Under the pieces are notes generated by a model. It ran no database searches. It was not told where the DNA came from and worked only from the letters and a program-made list of their open reading frames with translations. This document shows, one piece after another, positions 49,025 through 57,801 of a stretch of 64,000 bases of DNA. Location: positions 1 through 64,000 of the forward strand of contig NCBI01000009.1 of assembly GCA_002255365.1 (NCBI GenBank), given 5' to 3'. Within the stretch, counting starts at the first letter, position 1. Every line of letters starts with the position of its first letter. The position numbers and the translations under genes were made by a program. Origin of the DNA: Chromatiales bacterium 21-64-14. GTDB taxonomy: Bacteria; Pseudomonadota; Gammaproteobacteria; 21-64-14.

Positions 49025-50353
49025 GTGAGCCGCGCGCGCCGCACGCGGGTCCTGCCGGCACCGGCCGTCGCGGAGGTGGAGCGGCTTGCCAGCGACGGGC
49101 GCGGTGTCGCGCGGATCGACGGCAAGACCGTGTTCGTCGATGGCGCCCTGCCGGGGGAGTCGGTGCGCTTCGCCTACCGGGCACGGCGCCGGGATTTCGA
49201 CGAAGGGGTTACCGTGGAGGTCCTGCGTCCCTCCGCGGACCGGACCGTCCCGCGGTGCGCCCATTTTGATACCTGCGGGGGCTGCAGCCTGCAGCACTTG
49301 GATCCGGCGGCGCAGTTGCGGGCCAAACAGGAATCCCTGCTGGACAATCTCCAGCGTCTCGGCAAGGTTCAGCCGGAGGCCTTGCTGGAGCCCCTTTCCG
49401 GTGCGCGCTGGGGTTACCGCCGCAAGGCGCGGTTGGGTGTGCGCTACGTCCCAGGCAAGGGCCGCGTGCTGGTGGGATTCCGGGAAAAGCACAGCTCCAA
49501 GGTGGCGGAACTGTCGAGTTGCGAGGTGCTGATCCAGAGCGTGGGCGCACGACTAGCGGATCTCGCCGCGCTGATCGGGAGTCTGTCAGTCGCGGAACAG
49601 ATCCCCCAGCTGGAGGTGGCTGCCGGCGACGATGAAACCGCCCTGGTGATCCGTCATCTTCACGCCTTGAACGATAGTGACATGGAACGACTCGCGGCCT
49701 TCGGCCGGCAGCATGGGTTGCGCATGTTCCTGCAGTCCGGGGGGCCGGACAGCGTGGTACCCCTGGACGGAGGAGCGGGGTGGCTCGATTACCGGTTGCC
49801 CGAGTACGCGGTGGAGATTAAATTCAATCCCACCGACTTTGCGCAGGTCCACGCCGGCATGAACCAGCGCATGGTTGCGCGGGTGGTGGAACTGCTGGCG
49901 CTGGAGGGTGGGGAACGGGTGCTGGATCTGTACTGCGGACTTGGCAACTTCACCCTGCCACTGGCGCGCCGCGCCGGCTACGTGGTGGGGGTGGAGGGGG
50001 ACGCGGGCTTGGTGCGCCGGGCCCGCGACAACGCCCGTTGCAACGGGCTCGACAACACCGAATTTCATGCCGCCGATCTGGCGTCGCCGGAGCCGGGCGC
50101 GGCTTGGCTCGCCGGGCGTTACGACCGGGTGCTGCTGGATCCGCCGCGCTCCGGTGCCCAGGCGATCATCCCGTACCTGAAGGGGCTGAAGCCGACCCGC
50201 ATTGCCTACGTCTCGTGCCATCCCGCGACACTGGCCCGGGACGCGGGGGAACTGGTCCGCGGGCTGGGTTACCGGCTAGTCCGGGCCGGGGTGGTCGATA
50301 TGTTTCCCCACACCGCCCATGTGGAGTCGGTGGCGATATTTGAACGGGGCTGA
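49025..50353 (+). CDS. rlmD: 23S rRNA (uracil1939-C5)-methyltransferase
   Basis: A 442-residue SAM-dependent enzyme. An N-terminal TRAM domain (about residues 10-70) precedes the Fe-S cluster Cys motif CAHFDTCGGCSLQHLD. The methyltransferase core is VLDLYCGLGNFTLPLARRAG, the Gln-type DPPRSGA motif is VLLDPPRSGAQAII, and the catalytic Cys is in IAYVSCHPATLARD. GTG 49025. In E. coli relA follows; here it does not. Confidence 0.95.
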   Translation: MSRARRTRVLPAPAVAEVERLASDGRGVARIDGKTVFVDGALPGESVRFAYRARRRDFDEGVTVEVLRPSADRTVPRCAHFDTCGGCSLQHLDPAAQLRAKQESLLDNLQRLGKVQPEALLEPLSGARWGYRRKARLGVRYVPGKGRVLVGFREKHSSKVAELSSCEVLIQSVGARLADLAALIGSLSVAEQIPQLEVAAGDDETALVIRHLHALNDSDMERLAAFGRQHGLRMFLQSGGPDSVVPLDGGAGWLDYRLPEYAVEIKFNPTDFAQVHAGMNQRMVARVVELLALEGGERVLDLYCGLGNFTLPLARRAGYVVGVEGDAGLVRRARDNARCNGLDNTEFHAADLASPEPGAAWLAGRYDRVLLDPPRSGAQAIIPYLKGLKPTRIAYVSCHPATLARDAGELVRGLGYRLVRAGVVDMFPHTAHVESVAIFERG

Positions 50354-50424
50354 GTTTGGCCCTACACTCTGGCCACCCGCCGGAGCGGCATGCCTGCCAA
50401 CGGCACAGCGGATCTTTCACACCC

Positions 50425-50670
50425 ATGGCCCGGATCCTGTATTTTGCGAAACTGGTGGACCTGATCGGCCGCGACGCGGAGGAGACGGACTTGCCCCCAT
50501 CGGTGAGCGATGTCGGTACCCTGCTGGCATGGTTGCGGGAGCGCGGGCCGCGCTGGAACGACGCCCTTGCCGAACACGCCGTCAAGGTGACGGTGAACAA
50601 GTCTTTTACGGATCCCAGTTCCCCGGTAACGAACGGCGACGAGATCGCCATCGTATCCGCCCACACCTGA
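50425..50670 (+). CDS. MoaD/ThiS-like small protein without terminal GG
   Basis: An 81-residue beta-grasp protein. YFAKLVDLIGRDAEETDLP at the start and VKVTVNKSFTDPSSPVTNGD near the end fit MoaD (the sulfur-carrying small subunit of molybdopterin synthase). Active MoaD ends in GG for adenylation and thiocarboxylation; this one ends IVSAHT, so it cannot carry sulfur in the normal way. No moaE is nearby. It could be a divergent MoaD, or a beta-grasp protein with another role. Confidence 0.7.
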   Translation: MARILYFAKLVDLIGRDAEETDLPPSVSDVGTLLAWLRERGPRWNDALAEHAVKVTVNKSFTDPSSPVTNGDEIAIVSAHT

Positions 50671-50692
50671 CCGTTCGGACCCGCGACCCCGC

Positions 50693-51067
50693 ATGAAGAT
50701 CCGCCTGTTGGGCGAGACCGAGTTGGTGGTGAGCGAACTCCACGACGAGCATCTAACGGTGACCGGCGACGAGGCCGGGCTCCGTTTTGGTGCGATGGAG
50801 ATGTTCGTTACCTCCCTGGCGGCTTGTACCTACGCCGTGTTGGCCAGCTACGCACATCAGATCGATGCCGGCGTTGCGGACCTGCACATCCGCTTGCGCT
50901 GGCACTATAAGGATCGGCCCTACCGGATCGACACCGTGGAGATGGAGATCCGCTGGCCGGAATTGCCGGAGGACCGCGTGGACGCGGCCGTCCGGGCGGC
51001 GTCCACCTGCACCCTACACCGGACCCTGGAGCGGGGTGTGGAGGTGGGCACGACGGTGGTCCGCTGA
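50693..51067 (+). CDS. OsmC/Ohr-family protein
   Basis: A 124-residue protein with the OsmC fold: GAMEMFVTSLAACTYAVLAS containing one conserved Cys, and RAASTCTLHRTLERG containing the second Cys. OsmC/Ohr enzymes reduce organic or lipid hydroperoxides by the Cys pair. It is a short form without an N-terminal extension; YhfA/OsmC-like rather than Ohr. ATG 50693 follows the MoaD-like gene by 22 nt. Confidence 0.9.
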   Translation: MKIRLLGETELVVSELHDEHLTVTGDEAGLRFGAMEMFVTSLAACTYAVLASYAHQIDAGVADLHIRLRWHYKDRPYRIDTVEMEIRWPELPEDRVDAAVRAASTCTLHRTLERGVEVGTTVVR

Positions 51068-51230
51068 GCCGGGGCAGGCCCCTTGGGCGGCGTTCCGGAC
51101 CCCAGCGGGCTAAAGTATTCTGGGACCGGGTCGCCTATACTGGGAGCCGGGGTGCGGTCCGGATTCCATGACCGGCCGACCGGAGTGACGGGTCTTCCTG
51201 GAGCCCGTGTATCATCGGAGGTGCACCGTT

Positions 51231-51548
51231 ATGAACTCGTTCCGAAAAAAACTCGTAAATTATGTCTTGGCGTCCACGGTGGCCTGTGCGGGGTTAGGAT
51301 TGCCTGGTGTTGCCGCGGCCTACAATTCCGGCGGTGGCATGCGCAGCGAACATGCTTCCGCCGACTCCATGGTAGCCGACCTGCTGCTGATCCGGCCGGC
51401 CGCCGCGATCGGGACCTTTATCACCACCGGCGTTTTCGTGGTTTCCCTGCCCTTCAGCCTGCTGGGCGGCAACGTCGGGGAGGCGGCCCATTTATTGGTG
51501 GTCGAACCAGCCGAATACACTTTCGTGCGGCCCCTTGGGGAACTTTGA
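51231..51548 (+). CDS. small exported protein with conserved hydrophobic segment
   Basis: A 105-residue protein with signal peptide (LVNYVLASTVACAGLGLPGV) and one further hydrophobic segment (LLLIRPAAAIGTFITTGVFV). The remaining end is VEPAEYTFVRPLGEL. Similar small proteins are sometimes annotated as multidrug transporter, without support; I see only a small membrane-associated periplasmic protein of unknown function. ATG 51231. Confidence 0.65.
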   Translation: MNSFRKKLVNYVLASTVACAGLGLPGVAAAYNSGGGMRSEHASADSMVADLLLIRPAAAIGTFITTGVFVVSLPFSLLGGNVGEAAHLLVVEPAEYTFVRPLGEL

Positions 51549-51853
51549 ATCCCGGTCCGGGTGCGGCGTCCCGCGGTGCTTTCCCACTCGCGGTGGTGGG
51601 AATCCACTCGCCTTACGCCCCTGTCATCCGGGACTTCGGCAATTCGAGGTGCTGGGTATCGTGACGGGTGCCGCCCGGGATTGGCGGCACCATGTCGAGC
51701 CACCGGATCTGGCCGTGCATTTGTAGGGCAGACCGTTAAAGAACGGGTCGCGGGGGCCGACAAGACCGTTACCCAAGACCGCTATAGTGTTCCAGACGCA
51801 CCCAAGCCGTTTTATCCACTGGACTGATTGTTCGCAGGGAAACCGCACTCGTC
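51549..51853. other. intergenic region before the large PilZ/GGDEF/EAL gene
   Basis: No supported gene. It contains a hairpin TTCCCAC-(8 nt)-GTGGGAA at 51581-51602, 33 nt after the preceding stop. This may be a weak terminator. No clear promoter can be fixed. Confidence 0.4.
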
Positions 51854-54800
51854 ATGGCGCCGCCTGATGCCACCGCCACCGGTCCCAAGGCACCCAAGGA
51901 GCGGCGTGCCTTCCCGCGCCATCCCGTTCGCCTGCCAGCGCGTCTCGAGTCGCGCAGCGCGGGCGATCGACCCTGCATCATCCGCGATTACTGTGTCGGG
52001 GGCCTGCTCCTGATCTTCGAGGATACGCCGGCGGACGCCGCACGCCTGGATGGTCCCGGTATACGACGCGATGAGCAGGTGCAGATCGGTTGTGTCGTTA
52101 CATCCGACGGCGAGGAACGGGAGCTGCGCTTCTCCGGGCGGATCGTACGTGCCGACGGCCAGAGTGCCGGTTTGGCGTTCATTGATCCCGACCCTGCCGC
52201 CCTGCAACGCCTGCGGGATTTCGCGCGCGGCGCCAGCGAGCCGGGACCTGAACCGGATCGTCCGGGAGACGGCGACACCCGCAGGGTTGTTCAGGCCGCT
52301 GGTTCCGACCCGGTGGACCGCGCCGGCCTGATGCGCGGGTGCAACGATCTGCTTCGCGGGGCATTGGCGCCGATAATCTCCGGTTTTTTGGCCAACGTAA
52401 ACGACGAGCTGTTCAAGACTGCGGATACCAGCCGTGACATGGCATTGCAGAATGCCAACCTTCAAGCCCTCGGCGTGCTCAATCGGCAGCGCAATGTGCT
52501 GCAGGATAAATTCGTCGCGGCGGTAGAACAACGGCTGCGGGACGCGGAACAGGGAATACTGGCGAGCCCGTTGGAGCTCGAATCGACCCCACCCTCCGGA
52601 TCGCTGGCACTGGTTGAACCGCTGGAATTCGAGGAGTGGCTGTCCACCACCGATATCGTGTCCCGGGTGGAGACCGAACACCGGGAATCCCTTCAGGCGC
52701 TGTCGCAGCGCCTGTCCGTGGTCCTCGCTGCAAAGGTCGACAACGCGAACAATCCCTATGGGCCGGCCATATTCGCGGAATCGTTCCAGGAGGCGCTAGC
52801 GCCGTTGGATATCGCGCATGGCGCCAAACTGGTTTGTTACAAGAGTTTCCGGAACAGTGTACGGAAAGCCGCGGAACCGCTCTATAAAAATCTGAACCAG
52901 TTCCTCATCGACCACCAGATCCTTTCCGAGATTACCTACGCCTTCGAGCGGCACGAGGCGCCGCGACCCGCGCCGTCACCAGACACGCGGTCCGCCGCGG
53001 ATGCGTCAGCGGAGCCGGTGCCGTTGGACGACGCGGCGCAGGGGTGGCGGGGCGACCCGGGGCCGGCGAGACACGGCTCCGGCGTGCCGGCACGCGGCGG
53101 GCCCGCGTCGGCCCCGTCGGCCGCATCCCCGTCGGCTCCAGGGGGCGGGGGAGCGGAGAGTCCGGGCCCGGCGCCCGGTTCCTCCGAGGGCCACCCGCGC
53201 GTTCCAGCGCACGATCTCTATCAGTTGGTGGGCGAGTTGCGTTCCCTGCACAATCAATTGGTCCATAGCCCGGTTGCGGGGCGCGGCGCCGGCACGGGGC
53301 CAGCGCCTGCGGGATCTAACACCGCTGCCAGTGCAGCGGACGCGCCGTTACACAGTCGTCTGGATTCGGCCGCGGCCGCGCTCCAGTCCTACAGCACCGC
53401 GGAGCTGCTCGAGGCACTGTCGAGTCGTGAGATCGAGCGCCATCGTCCCGCGGTCCAGGGCCAGGAATCCGGCGCCAGCGACTTCCGTGCACGGCTCGAA
53501 GCGCTCCTGGCCAAGGGGTCCCAGGGTGGCAGACCGAAGACCATCATGGAACGCCAGGGCCAAGTGATAGACGTCGCCAGCAACGTATTCAGAGCCTTGC
53601 TCACCGATTTCCAGGTAGCGCAGAGCGTGCGTCCATGGATCGAGAAACTGGAGATACCGGTCCTGAAGATGGCGATCCTCGACGATCGTTTATTCGTCGA
53701 CAAGTCGCATGTGGTCCGCCAGGTGATCAACAAGTTCTCGGAGCTGGAGATCCTCGCCGGAACCGAGGAGGAGCAGGAGCAGGCGGCCATTCAGCGCGCG
53801 TTCCTCTGGATCGTCAATCTGATCAACACTGAGTTCGACGGCACCGCCGCTGTGTTCGCTCGCGCGGAACGGCAGCTTGATCTGCTCATTAAGGTCCAGA
53901 ACCAGTCCTACCAGCAGAACCTGGCTCAGGTGGTCGGTGAGTGCCTGCGTGAAGAGCAGGCCGCCGCGACCGTAGCCGATGGAGAGGCGGGGGGGGATTT
54001 GGCGCAGGCTGACGAATGGCTGCGCAGGGTCAGGCGTCTTAAAGAGGATCACTGGCTGTTGTTCGATGCCCATACCGAGGAGCCCAAGCGCCTTAAAGTG
54101 GGTTGGATCGCAAGCCGCACCGGAAAATACGTATTCGTGAACGTGCTCGGCAAGAAGGACCGGATCGTCGCGGAGCGGGACCTTGCGTCCCTGCTGCGTG
54201 AAGGATCGGTGGTGGTCCTGGATGCGGCCGATGAGCCGGCCATGGACCGCGCGCAGTATTCCATGCTGCAGAACCTGCATCGGCAACTGTTGCATCAGGC
54301 GTCCCACGATCCGCTGACCGGCCTCATCAACCGTCGTGAATTTGAAAAATGTGTCACCGAAGCACTAGGCGACGCCAAATACGGTGCCAGGAAGCACGCG
54401 TTGCTGTTTATCGATGTGGACCAATTCAAGGTAGTGAATACCACCTTCGGTTACGACGCGGGCGACCAGTTCCTGAAGGAATTCACGCTGTTGCTTCAGG
54501 AAAACTTGGGGGAGCGCCATATCCTCGCCAGGATCGGGGTGGATCAATTCGGAGTCTTGCTGCAGGAGCATTCGATAGATGATGCCTTGGCGGTGGCCGA
54601 GGAGAAGATGGACGCCGTGCATGACTACCGGTTCGAGTGGAATGAGGAGCGGCTCTCATTTTCCGTCAGCGTGGGGTTGGTGGGCATCAACGCCCAGGGG
54701 GAGAGCGGCGCGGCTTTGCTGCAATCGGCGGAGGCCAGTTGCACGGTGGCCAAGGAGCTGGGAGGCCGTCGCGTACAGATTCATCATGCGCGCAATACCG

Positions 54801-55579
54801 GGCTCGTGCGACGCAAGGAAGAGATGAAGTGGGCGGTGAAGATTGACCAGGCCCTGGACGACAACACGCTGCGTTTGCGGTGCCAGAAGATCGTGCCGAT
54901 TCAATCCCAGCTATCCCAGCAGGTTCACTACGAGCTGCTGCTGGGCTTGTCTGAGGAACTCAGCGGTCAGATGAATCTCGAGGAGTTCATCCGGGCCGCG
55001 GAACACTACAAGCGAGTCCTGGAAGTGGACCGCTGGGTTATCCGAGAGGCCTTCAATTGGATTGCGGGGCATGAAGACGAGTTGCTGGGGATCGCCAGCT
55101 TCTCCATCAACCTGTCCGGTCCTTCGCTCAATCACGAGAAGCTCATCGAGTTCATCAACGAGCAGGCCGTCGCGAGCGGCGTGGATATGCAGAGGATCTG
55201 CTTTGAGATCACCGAAACGGCCGGCATCACCAATCTGTCCGATGCCAGTGATTTCATTCACGTAATCAAGAGTAGCGGCTGTAAGTTCTCTCTGGACGAT
55301 TTCGGCAGTGGCATGTCTTCCTACGCCTACCTCAAGAGCCTGCCGGTGGACTATCTGAAGATTGACGGCGTGTTTGTTCAGGATATCGTCCAGAGTCCCA
55401 GCGATCTCGCGGTCGTGAAGTCGGTCTGCGAGGTGGGCCATTTCATGGGCAAGGCGGTGATCGCGGAGTTCGTTCAGGACGAGGCCGCGGTCTCCCTGCT
55501 GCGCGATGTTGGTGTGGATTACGTCCAGGGCTACGGGATCGAACGGCCCCATGCGTTGGACGAACTGCTGCGGGCCTAG
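51854..55579 (+). CDS. PilZ-DUF1631-GGDEF-EAL giant signalling protein
   Basis: A 1241-residue cytoplasmic protein. Residues about 15-125 form a PilZ c-di-GMP domain (RRAFPRHPVR; the second motif is DYCVGG rather than D.S..G). About 150-780 is DUF1631, interrupted by a low-complexity Pro/Ala/Ser-rich linker (about 375-500). About 815-960 is a GGDEF domain whose signature is GVDQF (residues 895-899), so it is unlikely to be a cyclase. About 985-1235 is EAL with ELL (from Glu1027) in place of EAL, but INLSGPSLN, ICFEITETAG, LDDFGSG, LKIDG and YVQGYGIERP keep most metal and catalytic positions. It may sense rather than make c-di-GMP; phosphodiesterase activity is not excluded. Complete, with no frameshift. 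Confidence 0.85.
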   Translation: MAPPDATATGPKAPKERRAFPRHPVRLPARLESRSAGDRPCIIRDYCVGGLLLIFEDTPADAARLDGPGIRRDEQVQIGCVVTSDGEERELRFSGRIVRADGQSAGLAFIDPDPAALQRLRDFARGASEPGPEPDRPGDGDTRRVVQAAGSDPVDRAGLMRGCNDLLRGALAPIISGFLANVNDELFKTADTSRDMALQNANLQALGVLNRQRNVLQDKFVAAVEQRLRDAEQGILASPLELESTPPSGSLALVEPLEFEEWLSTTDIVSRVETEHRESLQALSQRLSVVLAAKVDNANNPYGPAIFAESFQEALAPLDIAHGAKLVCYKSFRNSVRKAAEPLYKNLNQFLIDHQILSEITYAFERHEAPRPAPSPDTRSAADASAEPVPLDDAAQGWRGDPGPARHGSGVPARGGPASAPSAASPSAPGGGGAESPGPAPGSSEGHPRVPAHDLYQLVGELRSLHNQLVHSPVAGRGAGTGPAPAGSNTAASAADAPLHSRLDSAAAALQSYSTAELLEALSSREIERHRPAVQGQESGASDFRARLEALLAKGSQGGRPKTIMERQGQVIDVASNVFRALLTDFQVAQSVRPWIEKLEIPVLKMAILDDRLFVDKSHVVRQVINKFSELEILAGTEEEQEQAAIQRAFLWIVNLINTEFDGTAAVFARAERQLDLLIKVQNQSYQQNLAQVVGECLREEQAAATVADGEAGGDLAQADEWLRRVRRLKEDHWLLFDAHTEEPKRLKVGWIASRTGKYVFVNVLGKKDRIVAERDLASLLREGSVVVLDAADEPAMDRAQYSMLQNLHRQLLHQASHDPLTGLINRREFEKCVTEALGDAKYGARKHALLFIDVDQFKVVNTTFGYDAGDQFLKEFTLLLQENLGERHILARIGVDQFGVLLQEHSIDDALAVAEEKMDAVHDYRFEWNEERLSFSVSVGLVGINAQGESGAALLQSAEASCTVAKELGGRRVQIHHARNTGLVRRKEEMKWAVKIDQALDDNTLRLRCQKIVPIQSQLSQQVHYELLLGLSEELSGQMNLEEFIRAAEHYKRVLEVDRWVIREAFNWIAGHEDELLGIASFSINLSGPSLNHEKLIEFINEQAVASGVDMQRICFEITETAGITNLSDASDFIHVIKSSGCKFSLDDFGSGMSSYAYLKSLPVDYLKIDGVFVQDIVQSPSDLAVVKSVCEVGHFMGKAVIAEFVQDEAAVSLLRDVGVDYVQGYGIERPHALDELLRA

Positions 55580-55847
55580 CCCGCATTGTTCTTCGCGTAC
55601 TGGCTGCGACCGCTACGACCCCCTCCCGGCCCGGGCGTTTACGTCCATTCCAACTTCGGCGGAATGTCGGCTATAGCGTTGGTACCCAGCAGCCTATGCG
55701 CCCGATTCCACCGATTGCCGCGCGGTGACCACTGACCTGCGGCTATGCGCGGTGGTGACTGTCGTGTAACCCTCCGCGCTTTACTGGATCCGGATCCTGC
55801 AATGTCCGCGTTGGCGCCCCGTCACATGGAAAGAACCACCACGGGCG

Positions 55848-56906
55848 TCAGTGGCGGTGACGATGGTGCAGATCCGGATAGTGGGGGTGGGAATGTGCCA
55901 GCGGCACGTGTTCATGGAGGTGGCTATGCGGTTCAGCGCCGTTCCAGGTGTCATCGTGTTCGTGCTGATGGTGTTCGTCGTGCCGGTGTGCATGGGCGTG
56001 GATCAAGCGCTGGTGGTCGTGAAGATGCACATGCCGCTCCGTGACATGCAGCCACACCCCGATTGCCATCATTGCTGCAGCTGCCCAGAATAGACCTCCG
56101 GGCCGCTCGGAAAGAATGATCAACGCCGTAGCGGCACCGAAAAAGGGTGCAACTGAGAAATAGGCGCCGGTACGGGCAGTGCCGAGGCTACGCAGCGCCG
56201 AGACGAAAAGGGTCAAACTTACCCCGTAGCCGAGGAATCCAACGCCAAGCGCCACAAACAGTACCGGGGGCGGTGCGGGATGCCACCCTCCGAACCAGGC
56301 CAGACCAAGATTGATGCAGCCTGCCACCAGCCCTTTGATGCCGGCAATCTGGGTCGGGTCGCTCCCCGAGATGTGCTGAGTCAGATTGTTGTCCACCGCC
56401 CAGCCTAGACATGCTGCAATCACGACGAGGGTCCCGATGGGTGAGCCACCTGTAGGAGTCCCTGCCCAGGAAAGCAGCACGCCCGCGCCGGCGATCAAAA
56501 AAAAGCCAACGGCAATGCGTCTGTCCACATTTTCGTGGAATACAAACCACGCGAGCAATGCAGAGAATACCCCTTCGAAATTTAGCAACAACGCTGCTGT
56601 CGATCCGTCGGTCCGTGCGATTCCCAGCATCAGCAATGTCGGTGCGACGACACCGCCAGCCAGAATTGCCCCAGCGAGCCACCTCCAATCGGAACGGATC
56701 AGGGGGGCTTCCCCCGAGTTGACTCCAGCGCCGACGCACTGTCTTAACCACCGCCACGCCAAGAGACCGATACCGGAGCCCAAGTAGAATAAGCCCGCCA
56801 ATGCAATAGGCGGCACTTCTGAAACCAGAACCTTGGCCAGCGGCGTGCTTATCCCAAAGAGTAACGCGGCAATCAATGCCGCTGCGATGCTGTTATTGCG
56901 CTTCAT
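55848..56906 (-). CDS. EamA/DMT-family transporter with histidine-rich tail
   Basis: A 352-residue inner-membrane protein with about ten hydrophobic helices in two EamA halves (IAAALIAALLFGISTPLAKV; GTLVVIAACLGWAVDNNLTQ). Residues about 292-352 form a soluble tail with 23 His in 61 residues (HVHLHDHQRLIHAHAHRHDE, then HSHLHEH and HHRHRH). Such tails bind Ni, Co, Zn or Cu, which suggests a metal or metal-ligand substrate, or metal sensing. ATG 56906 is the only good start. It faces the EAL gene convergently. Confidence 0.88.
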   Translation of the reverse strand: MKRNNSIAAALIAALLFGISTPLAKVLVSEVPPIALAGLFYLGSGIGLLAWRWLRQCVGAGVNSGEAPLIRSDWRWLAGAILAGGVVAPTLLMLGIARTDGSTAALLLNFEGVFSALLAWFVFHENVDRRIAVGFFLIAGAGVLLSWAGTPTGGSPIGTLVVIAACLGWAVDNNLTQHISGSDPTQIAGIKGLVAGCINLGLAWFGGWHPAPPPVLFVALGVGFLGYGVSLTLFVSALRSLGTARTGAYFSVAPFFGAATALIILSERPGGLFWAAAAMMAIGVWLHVTERHVHLHDHQRLIHAHAHRHDEHHQHEHDDTWNGAEPHSHLHEHVPLAHSHPHYPDLHHRHRH

Positions 56907-57801
56907 GCTTTCGGTACGGTTGCCGCGAATCCGGGTTTCCGACGCTGACGTAATACACCGTATCGTAACATCCATTGATTTTTTTGGCAGCGGTTCAGGT
57001 GCGGAACAGCCGTCGCGCATTGCCGGATGTCGTGTCGATCAACCGCCATCATCCACATATCATCGAACGGTACGGGATCGCTGCCATAGTTTGTTTTGGC
57101 GGCGGTTTCGCGCCAGGCGGCGGCACAGGATAACCCGATGCCCCAGTGACTGAATGCGTCACAGGCGAAGGCATTTCTAAGATTGGTATAGCAGTGTTCC
57201 ATCCACTCGGTTATGGGCCCCGGCAAGAACTTGCCTTGAGCGTCGAAGGAGGCGGCAGAAAGTTTCACGATACGGTCGGGCCACCCTAGACCGCAGCTTC
57301 CGAGCCGGAACTGTCGGTATCGCGATACGGTGCGTGGGATCTGGCGCAGAAGCGTTGACTTGCCGCGCAATCTACGGGTTCCGAGGTTCCCTGAAATGGT
57401 GCATTCCGGCCGTTAACGGTACCGTGCTGGTGCGCGATCGGTTACCTGAGGGCCCGGCGCGCGCATCCAGACCTGGCGTTCCTGACGAACCGCATTTCCG
57501 CGTCTTGGCACGGGGTTTGCTGGTCTTGTTTTGCACGCCGGGCCGTATTCCCGGATCTCGAACCCGATGTAATCCGGCCAGCGGCAGAGGGTTCCGGCGT
57601 TAAATATCGGTGCATATGCGTCCTGCGCTTGTCGCCGCGGACCGGCGGCGGGTCAGCAGCCACGCAGATGCACCGGGTCTCCCGCGCAGCTCGATCCACC
57701 TGGAGGATTCAGCATGCGCCGCTGCCTGAGCACGGTGGCGGGCGTGTGGCTGCGCGTGGGTGTCCACCCGAGCTATCGGCAAACTTATGGAGGGCTGTTT
57801 G
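56907..57801. other. 895-bp region upstream of the EamA gene and the porin gene
   Basis: A reverse-strand frame at 56903-57370 (155 codons) has ordinary codons and text such as SFDAQGKFLPGPITEWMEHC, faintly like the RidA/YjgF end region, but I cannot assign it. It may be a decayed gene. The rest shows nothing recognisable. Both flanking genes would be transcribed outward from here. Confidence 0.35.

Noticed and set aside
56903..57370. Reverse-strand frame read as a RidA/YjgF-like protein
   Set aside because: Only one short stretch resembles the family and the rest does not; treated as unassigned sequence.
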